Positions 16,499 through 25,496 of a stretch of DNA of 64,000 bases are shown piece after piece. The notes beneath the pieces were generated by a model. It saw nothing but the letters and a program-made list of their open reading frames with translations, made no database searches and was not told the DNA's origin. The first letter of the stretch is position 1; each line of letters starts with the position of its first letter. The stretch comes from Alistipes sp. Its GTDB lineage: Bacteria; Bacteroidota; Bacteroidia; Bacteroidales; Rikenellaceae. The position numbers and the translations under genes are program-made. The stretch covers positions 1 through 64,000 of the forward strand of contig JAFXLG010000044.1 of NCBI GenBank assembly GCA_017531305.1. Direction: 5' to 3'.

Positions 16499-17188
16499 TT
16501 ATACATGTCTTAGAATCTCCTCCAATCCCTCAAAGTGGCACTTGTAATCCTCCAGTGAGCGTTGTATTACTTCGTATGCCTCCTCGCGTCCGTATGTGCC
16601 GACAATCTCCACGCGTTTCTGTCCCTCGCTTTCGCGATCCGAAACAGGCATATCCTTATATGTAAGGAAGTAGTGCTTCAATCTGTCCACCACAATGTGA
16701 GGCAACTCCTCAATGTCGTTGTACCCCCGATATGTGGCATCGTTGCGCAGTACGGCAATGATCTTATCATCTGCCTCATCGCCATCCAACATACGGAATC
16801 CTCCGATAGGCTTCACCGTAGCTATGATGTCACCATGAGCAATTGTCTTCTCTGTGAGTACACAGATATCCAATGGGTCACTATCTCCCTTTATATTCTC
16901 CTTGCCACTGCGTTGCATACAGAACTCCGCTACCGTGTCGCCACAAAAACTCTGAGGGATAAATCCATACAAAGCAGGTACCACGTTGGAATATTTCTGA
17001 GGGCGATCAATTCTGATGTAACCACTCACCTTATCCAACTCATATTTTACCGTGTCGGTAGGTACTACCTCGATAAATGCCGTTACAATCTCTGGAGCAT
17101 CTTCTCCAACCTCCAAACCATGCCAAGGGTGTGATTTGTACCTAAGTCCCATCAATCGGGCAATAGGATCGTTGATTTTGTTTCCCAT
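16499..17188 (-). CDS. ppa: Inorganic pyrophosphatase, family I
   Basis: A 229-residue cytoplasmic enzyme that hydrolyses pyrophosphate to drive biosynthesis. The family signature GDSDPLDIC with its three aspartates is present, as are YGFIPQ and the RPQKYS phosphate-binding region. It is longer at both ends than the 175-residue Escherichia coli enzyme, which is usual in Bacteroidota. It follows the acyltransferase gene by 18 bases. A short divergent relative is encoded at 33123-33470. Confidence 0.95.
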   Translation of the reverse strand: MGNKINDPIARLMGLRYKSHPWHGLEVGEDAPEIVTAFIEVVPTDTVKYELDKVSGYIRIDRPQKYSNVVPALYGFIPQSFCGDTVAEFCMQRSGKENIKGDSDPLDICVLTEKTIAHGDIIATVKPIGGFRMLDGDEADDKIIAVLRNDATYRGYNDIEELPHIVVDRLKHYFLTYKDMPVSDRESEGQKRVEIVGTYGREEAYEVIQRSLEDYKCHFEGLEEILRHV

Positions 17189-17206
17189 AATTATCTGTTT
17201 TATGAT

Positions 17207-18343
17207 TTATCCTACGATATATTTAGCCCACTTCGGCATCAGCTTATATATGAGCGAAGTCAGAGCCCAGCACGCAGCAAATACCATTATTACACTGCAT
17301 ATTACGCTTATCGGTGTTGGCATACCGAGTGGCGAAAGTATGATGATCGCTGGACCGATAAAGATATAGTGCATCAAGTATGCCCCGAAACTACACTTTG
17401 TAGTGCTTGCTAAAAAGGCTTGCAACTTGGGTGAAGTAATCTTTATACGCTGAACAATCATAAATACACCTACTGCCATCAGAGCCACATTTGGCGTACA
17501 GAAGAGCCAGAAGAGCTGCGTCAGGGCTGGCGCTTCAGCATAGGTATATTGTGCTCCGATGGTGGAGAATCCCATATATGTGATGATATATCCCGCAAAA
17601 TACATCATTGCACCTACCGCGACTATCTTACGCGATGCAATAGGATTTCCTTTGGACATGAGATGTCCGAGAAGCAGGTATCCGGTAAATCCTGCGAAGT
17701 AGTGGAATGTACTATAAGCGTTCCAATCGCATGTGCCGAGTACGAACCCTGGAATTATGATATGCAAATATGGCAGTAATAGTGATGCTCCCCACAAGAT
17801 GAGATATATCTTGGTGAGTGTCTTGTCGTTCTTTTCCACCCATGCCGAGAAGAATGGCATGAAGAGGTAGAGTCCGATGAGCATGTAGAGATACCACATA
17901 TGAGTGGTGTAGAAGTTAAATCTAAATGGTATCAATGCGATATTCTGCATGGCATCTCCAAACGATTGCGAAGGCTCATATACATAAGGGAACATCACAG
18001 AGATTATCGACTTATCGAGTCCCAAAAGACCTGTAACCCAAGGAGTGAGATAATATATTACAGACCACAGAACCATAGGGATCACTACGCGAGGTACTCT
18101 CTTCTTATAGAAATCCGTAGCAGAGCCCTTCACTGGTAAGAGTAACAATCCCGTCATCATCGCAAACAACGGTACACTTGGACGCATCAACGAGCCGATA
18201 AACATACCCCAAAATCCCGCCATAGGGTCCTCTTGGGGCGTAGCATTGTAAATATCCACACAATGTGCCGATATTACCATCAGCATGGCAATGAGTCTGA
18301 GCAGATCAACCCAAACTATACGATTTGAAGCAGCGTTATTCAT
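17207..18343 (-). CDS. Membrane acyltransferase family 3 protein
   Basis: A 378-residue integral membrane protein of about ten helices. The first helix has the family features R-x-x-x-x-x-D (RIVWVDLLRLIAM) and the probable catalytic histidine in ISAHCVD. These enzymes move acetyl or other acyl groups onto sugars of cell-surface polysaccharides or related exported molecules; the target here is unknown. It is the first gene of the operon leading to ppa and sdaA, with TATATTTG 42 bases before the start. Confidence 0.88.
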   Translation of the reverse strand: MNNAASNRIVWVDLLRLIAMLMVISAHCVDIYNATPQEDPMAGFWGMFIGSLMRPSVPLFAMMTGLLLLPVKGSATDFYKKRVPRVVIPMVLWSVIYYLTPWVTGLLGLDKSIISVMFPYVYEPSQSFGDAMQNIALIPFRFNFYTTHMWYLYMLIGLYLFMPFFSAWVEKNDKTLTKIYLILWGASLLLPYLHIIIPGFVLGTCDWNAYSTFHYFAGFTGYLLLGHLMSKGNPIASRKIVAVGAMMYFAGYIITYMGFSTIGAQYTYAEAPALTQLFWLFCTPNVALMAVGVFMIVQRIKITSPKLQAFLASTTKCSFGAYLMHYIFIGPAIIILSPLGMPTPISVICSVIMVFAACWALTSLIYKLMPKWAKYIVG

Positions 18344-18384
18344 CTTTTCTTGTTCAGAATTCTTTTAGGTGTTAATTAGTATAA

Positions 18385-18392
18385 CAAATATA
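18385..18392 (-). promoter_or_regulatory. -7 box before the acyltransferase-ppa-sdaA operon
   Basis: The minus strand reads TATATTTG, an exact TAnnTTTG box. No clear -33 TTTG is seen at the right distance. The leader would be about 35 bases. Confidence 0.5.
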
Positions 18393-18430
18393 GTGATTTT
18401 ATCTATAAATTACTTGTTTTATAATATAAT

Positions 18431-19861
18431 TTATTCCTCCTCCTTGCCTAAATGTTTATCCAATTGGCGTTGTTTCTTGCTGTCAATTTTCAAACCCAGA
18501 CGATCCAATAGTCGAGCCGAGGTCATAATAGATTGTTTGCCTGTATATAGTTTCTCGACAGATTGGTTGTAGTGTTTTGTCGCCTCCTGCAGATTTGCTC
18601 CTATCGAATCAACTAATGCCGAAAAGTCGGCAATACGCTCCAAAAGATTACGCGCATGGTTATAAACCTCCTCTTGGCTGTCGATCTGCGCTTGTTGCAC
18701 CCACGCATTGCGGATCAGACGCAAAACCAATAACAAGTTTTGTTCGCTGGTGATGAATACACCCTGTTCGAAGGCTGAGCTCCAAAGCGATCTGTCGTTG
18801 AGCAGAGCCAACTGCATCGCCGAATCGTTGGGTATAAACATTATGGTGTAGGGTAGTGGCGTGCGACCTTCGTGCTTATATTGCGCATATTTCTTTGTCG
18901 CCAACTCCTTTACATGTTTCGCTACGCTGTCGATATGACGTTTTATGGCAGCCTCGCGCTCCTCTTCACTCTCGGCATTGCAATACTCGACAAAAGCCTT
19001 TAGCGACACCTTCGAGTCGATATACATCGCGCTATTGTCGGGGTAGTAAACCACCACATCGGGTTTCATCTTCTTCTCGGTTTCGCTGTTCTTTACAGCC
19101 TCTCCATGCTCATCACGGATAGTTTTCTGAATGTAATACTCCTTGCCCAACTGTAATCCCGAACTCTCCAAGAGCCTATCAAGTATGGCTTCGCCCCAGT
19201 CGCCCTGTACTTTGGTTTTGTTGGTTAGCGCATGGGCGAGTCTATCTGCCTCTTGGCTAAGTTGCGCGCTGCTACGCAACATCTGCTCTATCTTTTCGCT
19301 CAGTGAAGCGGTATTTTTGGTGCTGTTTTCGCGCGTTGAGTCTATCGCCTCCTTCATCTGCTTGAGGCTCTCCTGATATGGCTTGAGCAGTGCATCAATC
19401 GAGTCTGAGTTAGCCTGATTCAGACTTTTGGTTTTATTCTCCAGCAACTCATAGGTCTCCTTTTGGAGCTTCTCCTTGATTAGCTCGAGCTGCTTGGCAA
19501 AATCTTCTCGGCGTTGATCATTATTCTCCTTCTCGCGGCGTTGGAGGTTGAGATTTTCGTTGCGCAAGGTTGCCACTTCGTTCTGAGCAGTTGATATCTG
19601 TTCTCTCAGGGCGTTACACTCTTTACTGAGATTCTCTGCTAATTCAGCCTTTTGCTCCAAGCGTGCTACTTCCTGTAGCGAAATGGAGAGTTGCTTGGTC
19701 AATTCTGCCTCTTGGGCTTGGGATTTATCTCGTTCCGAGGTGCGCTCATCGAGAGTTGAGGCTATAGCCGAAATTTTAGCTCCCTGCATAAAATACGCCA
19801 TCAGGAATCCCACAAGAATTCCAACTATGACACCTCCGAAAATAAGTATATCGCTCTGCAT
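18431..19861 (-). CDS. rmuC: RmuC-family DNA recombination protein
   Basis: A 476-residue protein with one N-terminal membrane helix (ILIFGGVIVGILVGFLMAYF), a long coiled coil (about 30-200, rich in E, Q, L, K) and a C-terminal RmuC domain of nuclease-like fold (QGDWGEAILDRLLES, PDVVVYYPDNSAMYIDSKV, IMFIPNDSAMQLAL). RmuC limits recombination between inverted repeats in Escherichia coli. It is transcribed alone; a TAAATTTG box (minus strand, 19893-19886) is 25 bases before the start. Confidence 0.93.
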   Translation of the reverse strand: MQSDILIFGGVIVGILVGFLMAYFMQGAKISAIASTLDERTSERDKSQAQEAELTKQLSISLQEVARLEQKAELAENLSKECNALREQISTAQNEVATLRNENLNLQRREKENNDQRREDFAKQLELIKEKLQKETYELLENKTKSLNQANSDSIDALLKPYQESLKQMKEAIDSTRENSTKNTASLSEKIEQMLRSSAQLSQEADRLAHALTNKTKVQGDWGEAILDRLLESSGLQLGKEYYIQKTIRDEHGEAVKNSETEKKMKPDVVVYYPDNSAMYIDSKVSLKAFVEYCNAESEEEREAAIKRHIDSVAKHVKELATKKYAQYKHEGRTPLPYTIMFIPNDSAMQLALLNDRSLWSSAFEQGVFITSEQNLLLVLRLIRNAWVQQAQIDSQEEVYNHARNLLERIADFSALVDSIGANLQEATKHYNQSVEKLYTGKQSIMTSARLLDRLGLKIDSKKQRQLDKHLGKEEE

Positions 19862-19885
19862 TGTTCAATGTTTATTTTATTCTTA

Positions 19886-19893
19886 CAAATTTA
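19886..19893 (-). promoter_or_regulatory. -7 box of rmuC
   Basis: The minus strand reads TAAATTTG. It matches TAnnTTTG and leaves a leader of about 18 bases. No -33 element is obvious. Confidence 0.45.
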
Positions 19894-19964
19894 AGTATAA
19901 AAAATGAAACTCCCTCGTTCTTCCCTCTTTTTCATCAAACAAAAAGAGTGTTGTCCAGAAATTT

Positions 19965-19995
19965 TTTGATATTAAATCATAATCCGTTATATTTG
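19965..19995 (+). promoter_or_regulatory. Promoter of the HAD-symporter-rdgB operon
   Basis: TTTG (19965-19968), 19 bases, TATATTTG (19988-19995). Both elements are exact. Start of transcription would be near 20002, about 26 bases before the start codon. Confidence 0.8.
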
Positions 19996-20027
19996 TAAAT
20001 ATTAACTCAAATGAAACATTACATAAT

Positions 20028-20858
20028 ATGCAGACCATAGCTTTGATATATGATTTTGACGGGACTCTTGCACCTGGTAATATGCAGGAATACGATTTTA
20101 TCCCAGCCGTAGGTAAGAGCAACAGAGAGTTCTGGAGCGATGCCAACGATTTGGCAGAGCAGCAGGATGCCGATCCTATCTTGACCTATATGGCACGTAT
20201 GATTCAGGAGGCTCAGAGTAAGGGCATGTCGCTACGCCGTGAGGCTTTTCAGGCTTCGGGTAGAAATATCAAATACTACGAGGGCGTAAAGAGTTGGTTT
20301 GCTCGTATGAATGCCTATGCCGAGGAGCGCGGCTTTAAACTCCTGCACTATGTCAATTCATCGGGTCTGAAGGAGATTATCGAAGGTACATCCATCGCAC
20401 ACGAGTTTAAGCATATCTATGCCTGCTCGTTCCTCTACAATGTTGATGGCATAGCCTATTGGCCTGCCGTTGCGATCAATTATACCAACAAGACTCAGTT
20501 TATCTTCAAGATCAATAAGGGAGTTGAGTCGGTATATGATACCAAAAAAGTGAATGAATATATGGAGGAGAATCGCCGTCCTGTGCCTTTTAAGCGTATG
20601 ATCTATGTAGGTGATGGTACTACCGATATCCCATGTATGCGTCTGGTTAAGAATTTTGGTGGTCACTCTATCGCGGTCTATAATCCCGAAGATAGGGGCA
20701 AGCGCAAGGAGATGAATACCTTGATCCGCGACAACCGTGTAAATCATGTCTGTCCTGCCGACTATTCCGAGGGCTCGGAGATGGATGTGGTGGTCAAGAC
20801 CATTATCGACAAAATCGCTATGGATTCTCGTTTGGAGCAGTTGGAGGTTGCAAAATAA
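20028..20858 (+). CDS. HAD-superfamily phosphatase
   Basis: A 276-residue cytoplasmic protein. The first HAD motif is YDFDGTLAP (residues 8-16), with nucleophile and acid/base aspartates; motif II serine is in YVNSSGLKE, and the metal-binding motif IV is GDGTTDIPC. The insertion after motif I resembles the phosphoserine-phosphatase-like branch, but the substrate cannot be told. First gene of a three-gene operon with the symporter (10-base gap) and rdgB. Confidence 0.85.
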   Translation: MQTIALIYDFDGTLAPGNMQEYDFIPAVGKSNREFWSDANDLAEQQDADPILTYMARMIQEAQSKGMSLRREAFQASGRNIKYYEGVKSWFARMNAYAEERGFKLLHYVNSSGLKEIIEGTSIAHEFKHIYACSFLYNVDGIAYWPAVAINYTNKTQFIFKINKGVESVYDTKKVNEYMEENRRPVPFKRMIYVGDGTTDIPCMRLVKNFGGHSIAVYNPEDRGKRKEMNTLIRDNRVNHVCPADYSEGSEMDVVVKTIIDKIAMDSRLEQLEVAK

Positions 20859-20868
20859 GATCTGAGAT

Positions 20869-22017
20869 ATGAAGAGTTTAAAATTTGGTCTTTTGCCGCG
20901 AGTTCTGCTCGCCATTGTGCTGGGTATAGCTTTGGGAAGTTTCCTACCTGAATCTCGTGGATTGCTTACGTTTAATGATTTGTTTAGTCAGTTTTTGGGA
21001 TTCTTCATTCCGATTCTGATCGTGGGTTTGGTTGCTCCCTCTATTGCCGAGGTGGGTAATAGCGCAGGTCGTATGTTGCTTTTGACGGCACTTTTGGCGT
21101 ATGGCTCGACCATTATAGCTGGCTTCGCTTCATATTTTACGGGCGCAAGCCTCTTTCCATCCTTGATTGATCCTTCGGGAGCATCATCACTCTCGGCTCA
21201 GAGTAATTCGCTCACGCCATACTTCAGCGTTCAGATCCCTCCATTGATGGATGTGATGACAGCTTTGGTTTTGGCTTTTATTGTTGGCTTGGGCATGGCA
21301 TATCTCAAAGGCGATGTGTTGCGTCAGGCGTCATTTGAGTTCCGCGAGATTGTTGTCAAGACCATCAGTACGGTGGTTGTTCCGCTTCTGCCTATCTATA
21401 TCTTCTGCATATTCTACAATATGGCTGCTTCGGGCGAGGTTATGCGCGTGGTAAGCCTGTTTGTTGCCATTATTGCAGTTATTTTCGTGCTTCATATTTT
21501 GTGGCTTGTGACTCTCTATATGGTTGCAGGTGTGGTTTCGCGTAAGAATCCATTTAAGATGATGACGACCATGGCTCCAGCGTATTTTACTGCTTTGGGT
21601 ACTCAATCTTCTGCTGCTACAATCCCCGTGACACTATCACAAGCCGTCAAGATGGGAGTGAGGGGCGAGATTGCGGGCTTTGTTATCCCATTGTGTGCTA
21701 CAATCCACCTTTCGGGTAGTATGCTCAAGATTGTGGCTTGCGCTTTGGCTCTGATGATGATGCAGGGTATGGAGTACGACTTGAGTATGTTTGCAGGCTT
21801 TATCATGATGCTGGGTATCACTATGGTTGCAGCTCCTGGTGTCCCTGGCGGAGCAATTATGGCAGCGTTGGGTGTTCTTAGCTCATTCTTGGGCTTTGGC
21901 TCTGCCGAACAAGCGATGATGATCTCCCTTTATATCGCTATGGATAGCTTCGGAACGGCTTGTAATGTGATGGGTGACGGAGCGTTGGCTCTGATTATTG
22001 ATAAAATTAAGAAGTAA
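20869..22017 (+). CDS. Dicarboxylate/amino acid:cation symporter (DAACS family)
   Basis: A 382-residue inner-membrane protein, slightly short for the family (400-450). Eight or more hydrophobic helices and the re-entrant hairpin regions are visible, with the serine-rich GTQSSAATIPVTL and the substrate-site region LSGSMLKIVACAL. The family imports glutamate, aspartate, serine/threonine or C4-dicarboxylates with sodium or protons. Its place between a HAD phosphatase and rdgB gives no clue to the substrate. Confidence 0.9.
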   Translation: MKSLKFGLLPRVLLAIVLGIALGSFLPESRGLLTFNDLFSQFLGFFIPILIVGLVAPSIAEVGNSAGRMLLLTALLAYGSTIIAGFASYFTGASLFPSLIDPSGASSLSAQSNSLTPYFSVQIPPLMDVMTALVLAFIVGLGMAYLKGDVLRQASFEFREIVVKTISTVVVPLLPIYIFCIFYNMAASGEVMRVVSLFVAIIAVIFVLHILWLVTLYMVAGVVSRKNPFKMMTTMAPAYFTALGTQSSAATIPVTLSQAVKMGVRGEIAGFVIPLCATIHLSGSMLKIVACALALMMMQGMEYDLSMFAGFIMMLGITMVAAPGVPGGAIMAALGVLSSFLGFGSAEQAMMISLYIAMDSFGTACNVMGDGALALIIDKIKK

Positions 22018-22020
22018 TAT

Positions 22021-22593
22021 ATGAAGATCGTTTTTGCTACAAATAATGCTCATAAGTTGCAGGAGGTGCAACAGGTCTTAGGAACGGAGTTCGAATTGGT
22101 CACTTTGCGCCAATGTGGTGTTGTGGAGGATATCCCCGAGAACGAGCCCACGCTTGAGGGTAATGCTTTGGCTAAGGCTCGCTATATCTACCAGCGTACG
22201 GGATGTGATTGTTTTGCCGATGATACAGGCTTGGAGGTCGATGCTTTGGGTGGTGAGCCAGGAGTGCGTTCGGCTCGATATGCCACTGATGGTCATGATG
22301 ATGAGGCGAATAAACGACTTCTGCTTGAGCGTCTTGAAGGTGTAGAGAATCGCGCTGCCCAATTCCGTACTGCCGTAGCACTCATACTTGGCGGTAAGGA
22401 GTATCTTTTTGAGGGTATTGTGCGCGGAGAGATCACTTCTGAGGAGCGTGGCGAAGGGGGCTTTGGCTATGATCCATTGTTTATCCCCGAAGGCTTCGAC
22501 AAGACCTTTGCAGAACTCTCTGCCGAGCAGAAAAATGCCATTTCGCACCGAGGACGTGCGGTCAGAAAGTTAGCTGAATTTCTTAGGGGTTAA
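22021..22593 (+). CDS. rdgB: Non-canonical purine NTP pyrophosphatase (RdgB/HAM1)
   Basis: A 190-residue enzyme that cleaves dITP, ITP and XTP to the monophosphates and so keeps deaminated purines out of DNA. Conserved segments are [12 protein letters not shown] (phosphate binding), [14 protein letters not shown] with the catalytic aspartates, [11 protein letters not shown] and SHRGRA. It begins 3 bases after the symporter stop codon, showing tight co-transcription. A repeated-type terminator follows at 22635-22665. Confidence 0.96.
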   Translation: MKIVFATNNAHKLQEVQQVLGTEFELVTLRQCGVVEDIPENEPTLEGNALAKARYIYQRTGCDCFADDTGLEVDALGGEPGVRSARYATDGHDDEANKRLLLERLEGVENRAAQFRTAVALILGGKEYLFEGIVRGEITSEERGEGGFGYDPLFIPEGFDKTFAELSAEQKNAISHRGRAVRKLAEFLRG

Positions 22594-22623
22594 GAGTTAT
22601 AAAACCTCACCTCGTTATACAAT

Positions 22624-22668
22624 TTCAAAGCAAAGGGGCTGTCCAACAATATGTTGAACAGCCCTTCC
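22624..22668 (+). terminator. Terminator, repeat family copy A
   Basis: 22636-22648 pairs with 22652-22664 with one mismatch, preceded by TTCAAAGCAAAGGG. It closes the rdgB operon and faces tRNA-Leu. Copies B, C and D are at 30951-30997, 62636-62684 and 47318-47350. Confidence 0.8.
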
Positions 22669-22671
22669 CAG

Positions 22672-22757
22672 TACTCGAAACCGGAATCGAACCGGTACGG
22701 GCATTACTGCCCACAGGATTTTAAGTCCGGCGTGTCTACCTATTCCACCATTCGAGC
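22672..22757 (-). tRNA. tRNA-Leu (anticodon TAA)
   Basis: On the minus strand the acceptor halves GCTCGAA and TTCGAGT pair (with one G-T), followed by discriminator A. The anticodon loop reads ACTTAAAAT with TAA, reading UUA/UUG. The long variable arm (TGTGGGCAGTAATGCCCGTAC) is the class II form expected for leucine. The T arm CCGGTTCGATTCCGG is complete. The CCA end is not encoded. Confidence 0.95.
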
Positions 22758-22800
22758 AACCGTTAACTTAAATAAGTTAGACGCCACAAAAGTAGCAAAA

Positions 22801-23715
22801 TTATTTCAAACTACAAATCTTTGAATCTATATATTCCAAAATCTTCTCCGTTTCCGCGGGATTAAACCACTTTATTTCCGAGTCTCGGTTGAACCAAGTC
22901 ATTTGTCGTTTGGCATATCGGCGCGAGTTACGTTTAATCAGCTCAATAGCCTCTTCTCGGCTGATTTTGCCGTCAAAATGGTCAAACCACTCTCTGTATC
23001 CAACGGTTTGCAGGGCGTTTAACTCCCTTAGTGGATATACTTTGCGGGCTTCTTCCTCAAGTCCTGCTTGAACCATCAGATCGACTCTTCTGTCTATCCT
23101 CTCATAAAGCACTTCGCGCTCCATCGTTACTCCAATTTTGATGATGTTGAACGCTCTTTGGTGCTTCTCACCGCTACGCAATGTGGAGTAGGGCTTTCCC
23201 GTAGAGATGCACACCTCCAATGCTCGTACCACGCGGGCGGGATTCTTGCGGTCAACTATCTCGTAAAAGTCGGGATCTAACCTTTTCAACTCCTCAGCCA
23301 TAGCGTCAACACCCTCCGCGTAGCACCTCTGCTTAAGCTCCTCTCTGAGCGAGGGATCTACTTCTGGCAGATCATCCATACCCTCGCACAAGGCTTTGAT
23401 GTATAGTCCCGATCCTCCCACCGCAATCACTACATCATGTTTGAGGAATAGATCTTCCAAACGCCTCAGAGCCTCAGCCTCGTATGCTCCGCAATTGAAG
23501 TTATCCTTTAGCTCTCTATCTGCAATAAAATGATGTTCAGCCTTTTGCTGCTCCTCTTCGGTTGGTTGAGCCGTGCCGATAGGTATGCCACGATAGAACT
23601 GTCGGGAATCGGTCGAGATGATAGGGCAGTGGTAGTATTGAGCCACACGTATGCTGAGATCGGTTTTCCCCGATCCCGTAGGACCTGCTATGACTACCAG
23701 ATGCTTAGTATTCAT
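22801..23715 (-). CDS. miaA: tRNA dimethylallyltransferase
   Basis: A 304-residue enzyme that adds a dimethylallyl group to A37 of tRNAs reading codons that start with U, including the tRNA-Leu beside it. The P-loop is AGPTGSGKTDLS; STDSRQFYRG and the C-terminal WFNRD segment are also typical. I start it at MNTKHLVV (23715): it overlaps the last 11 bases of the upstream gene, which indicates translational coupling. The longer frame to 23754 has no family support. Confidence 0.95.
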   Translation of the reverse strand: MNTKHLVVIAGPTGSGKTDLSIRVAQYYHCPIISTDSRQFYRGIPIGTAQPTEEEQQKAEHHFIADRELKDNFNCGAYEAEALRRLEDLFLKHDVVIAVGGSGLYIKALCEGMDDLPEVDPSLREELKQRCYAEGVDAMAEELKRLDPDFYEIVDRKNPARVVRALEVCISTGKPYSTLRSGEKHQRAFNIIKIGVTMEREVLYERIDRRVDLMVQAGLEEEARKVYPLRELNALQTVGYREWFDHFDGKISREEAIELIKRNSRRYAKRQMTWFNRDSEIKWFNPAETEKILEYIDSKICSLK

Positions 23716-24217
23716 CATCGTAATTGTCGTCTCCGTCAAAGTCGTTGAACTCACCCATTATCTCATCGAAAATCGAACCGCTATCCTCGCTCGCCTCAGG
23801 ATCATATTGGTCGGGTGTGGCAGCGTGGGCAAATTGCAGACGTGGGTAGCTCATCCCCTTCTGAGGCTCTTTTGCTTCGATTAGCTCGATGTAATATGCT
23901 CGCTGGGTGAAAGGGTCGAAGATATAGATTAATCTGTCGTGCAGGTGATGCAGAATATCAGCCAATACAGCCTCTTCCATCGGTTTTGGAGTGCCCGAGC
24001 CACCGTCACCCATGCCCATATCCATGTAGGTGTATTCCTGCTCACGCTCCCAACGCTCATCTGCGGTATAGAAAGATGCCATACATTGATCGTATTTTAA
24101 CATGGCGATGATAAATTCGTGCATCTGAAGCAGAGTTGAGTTCTCCTCCATCTCGAAATCTCGCACAAAATTGTCATTCTCATCGCTGAGCATGCGGAAT
24201 CTGAAAATTGTTGCCAT
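23705..24217 (-). CDS. pRiA4b ORF-3-like acidic protein
   Basis: A 170-residue soluble protein of unknown role. The first part (ATIFRFRMLSDENDNFVRDF) and the segment LIYIFDPFTQRAYYIEL fit the plasmid pRiA4b ORF-3-like family; the last 40 residues are very acidic (FNDFDGDDNYDDEY). The family name comes from a plasmid, but here the gene is part of a chromosomal operon between a MalY-like gene (13-base gap) and miaA (11-base overlap). No catalytic motif is seen. Confidence 0.75.
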   Translation of the reverse strand: MATIFRFRMLSDENDNFVRDFEMEENSTLLQMHEFIIAMLKYDQCMASFYTADERWEREQEYTYMDMGMGDGGSGTPKPMEEAVLADILHHLHDRLIYIFDPFTQRAYYIELIEAKEPQKGMSYPRLQFAHAATPDQYDPEASEDSGSIFDEIMGEFNDFDGDDNYDDEY

Positions 24218-24230
24218 ATCTTTATCTCTA

Positions 24231-25421
24231 TTATTTGTTCTGTAATTTCTCTATTGCCTCGCGTAGGTTTTGCATAGCCTGCTCAAGAGTTGCACGCTGT
24301 GTACCTACATTCATTCTCATGTGCTGCTCGCCCTCTTTACCGAACATGGCTCCGTCATTCATCGCCAGATGGGCTTCGTTTATCAAGAACTCCACCAAAG
24401 CCTTATGCTCCAAGCCTAAGGCTGTAAAATCCAACCACACCAGATATGAGGCTTCGGGTTTGATAAGTTTTACCTGAGGGATGTTGGCTTTCATATAGCT
24501 ATCCACATAATCTATATTCTGCTCCACATAGCTGATCATCTGTCTGCGCCAATCTTCTCCGTTGTTAAATGCCGCTTCGGTGGCTACCATAGCAAAAATT
24601 GTAGCCATCTCAAATTCATTGGCTTTGAGCCATGAGAAAAGCCTCTCCCGAAGTTCCTTATTAGGTACTATGGCATAGGAACTTACCACGCCAGCTATAT
24701 TAAATGTCTTCGATGGCGCACCGAATGTGATGCTACATGTTGCCGCCTTGTCTGAAACCGTAGCGAATGGGATATGTCGATGTCCGTAAAGTGGCATATC
24801 GCAGTGAATCTCATCCGAGATTACAATCAGATTGTGCTTATGAGCAATCTCAGCCAAGCGCACAAGTGTCTCCTTTGACCAACAAATTCCGATAGGATTA
24901 TGAGGATTGGCGAGAATTAAAACTTTACATTTGTCATCTATAATCTGCTCCAAATGGTCAAAATCCATTTCATAATGCACTCCATCTGCACACTTCAGCG
25001 GATTGAAAATGACCTCTCTCTCGTTATCCTGAGGAACGAGTCTAAAGGGGTGGTAGATAGGAGGTTGGATTATGATTTTATCGTCCTTCTCCGTCAGACG
25101 GTTTATCACCATGCCGATACCCTTCACAATTCCAGGAATGTAGCACATCCACTCGCGCTCTACATCCCAGTTGTGACGAGCCTTGAGCCAAGATTGTATG
25201 CTCTGCCAATAACCATCATACTCAAACGTGTAACCGAGTATCGGATGGTCGAGTCTCTGCCTGATCGCCTCGATTATGAAGTCGGGCGTTTCGAAATCCA
25301 TATCGGCAACCCACAATGGAATAAGATCCTCTCTGAGGAAAGGCTCCTTCATGCCATCGTGCTTGACGCAGTGTGTGCCACGGCGAGAGGTTGGTTTATT
25401 AAAGTCGTAAACTTTGTTCAT
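24231..25421 (-). CDS. MalY/PatB-type PLP-dependent aminotransferase or cystathionine beta-lyase
   Basis: A 396-residue class I/II PLP enzyme. The PLP lysine is in GAPSKTFNIAG, with ANPHNPIG and VISDEIHCDM as the other cofactor-binding segments. MalY/PatB proteins split C-S bonds (cystathionine or cysteine) and some also transaminate; which applies is not visible. I start it at MNKVYDFNK (25421), 28 bases after a TATCTTTG box on the minus strand. First gene of the malY-like, pRiA4b-like, miaA operon. Confidence 0.9.
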   Translation of the reverse strand: MNKVYDFNKPTSRRGTHCVKHDGMKEPFLREDLIPLWVADMDFETPDFIIEAIRQRLDHPILGYTFEYDGYWQSIQSWLKARHNWDVEREWMCYIPGIVKGIGMVINRLTEKDDKIIIQPPIYHPFRLVPQDNEREVIFNPLKCADGVHYEMDFDHLEQIIDDKCKVLILANPHNPIGICWSKETLVRLAEIAHKHNLIVISDEIHCDMPLYGHRHIPFATVSDKAATCSITFGAPSKTFNIAGVVSSYAIVPNKELRERLFSWLKANEFEMATIFAMVATEAAFNNGEDWRRQMISYVEQNIDYVDSYMKANIPQVKLIKPEASYLVWLDFTALGLEHKALVEFLINEAHLAMNDGAMFGKEGEQHMRMNVGTQRATLEQAMQNLREAIEKLQNK

Positions 25422-25448
25422 CGTTTTAATTTCTAAAGTCTGATATAA

Positions 25449-25456
25449 CAAAGATA
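25449..25456 (-). promoter_or_regulatory. -7 box of the MalY-like/miaA operon
   Basis: The minus strand reads TATCTTTG, an exact TAnnTTTG match, 28 bases before the start codon. A -33 element is not clear. Confidence 0.5.
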
Positions 25457-25496
25457 CGAGAAAAAATGAAAAAGTGTAAAAAAATATCCGAATAGA

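Noticed and set aside
22801..23754. miaA start at 23754
   Set aside because: The extra 13 residues lie before the P-loop strand, have no family support and overlap the upstream gene more deeply.
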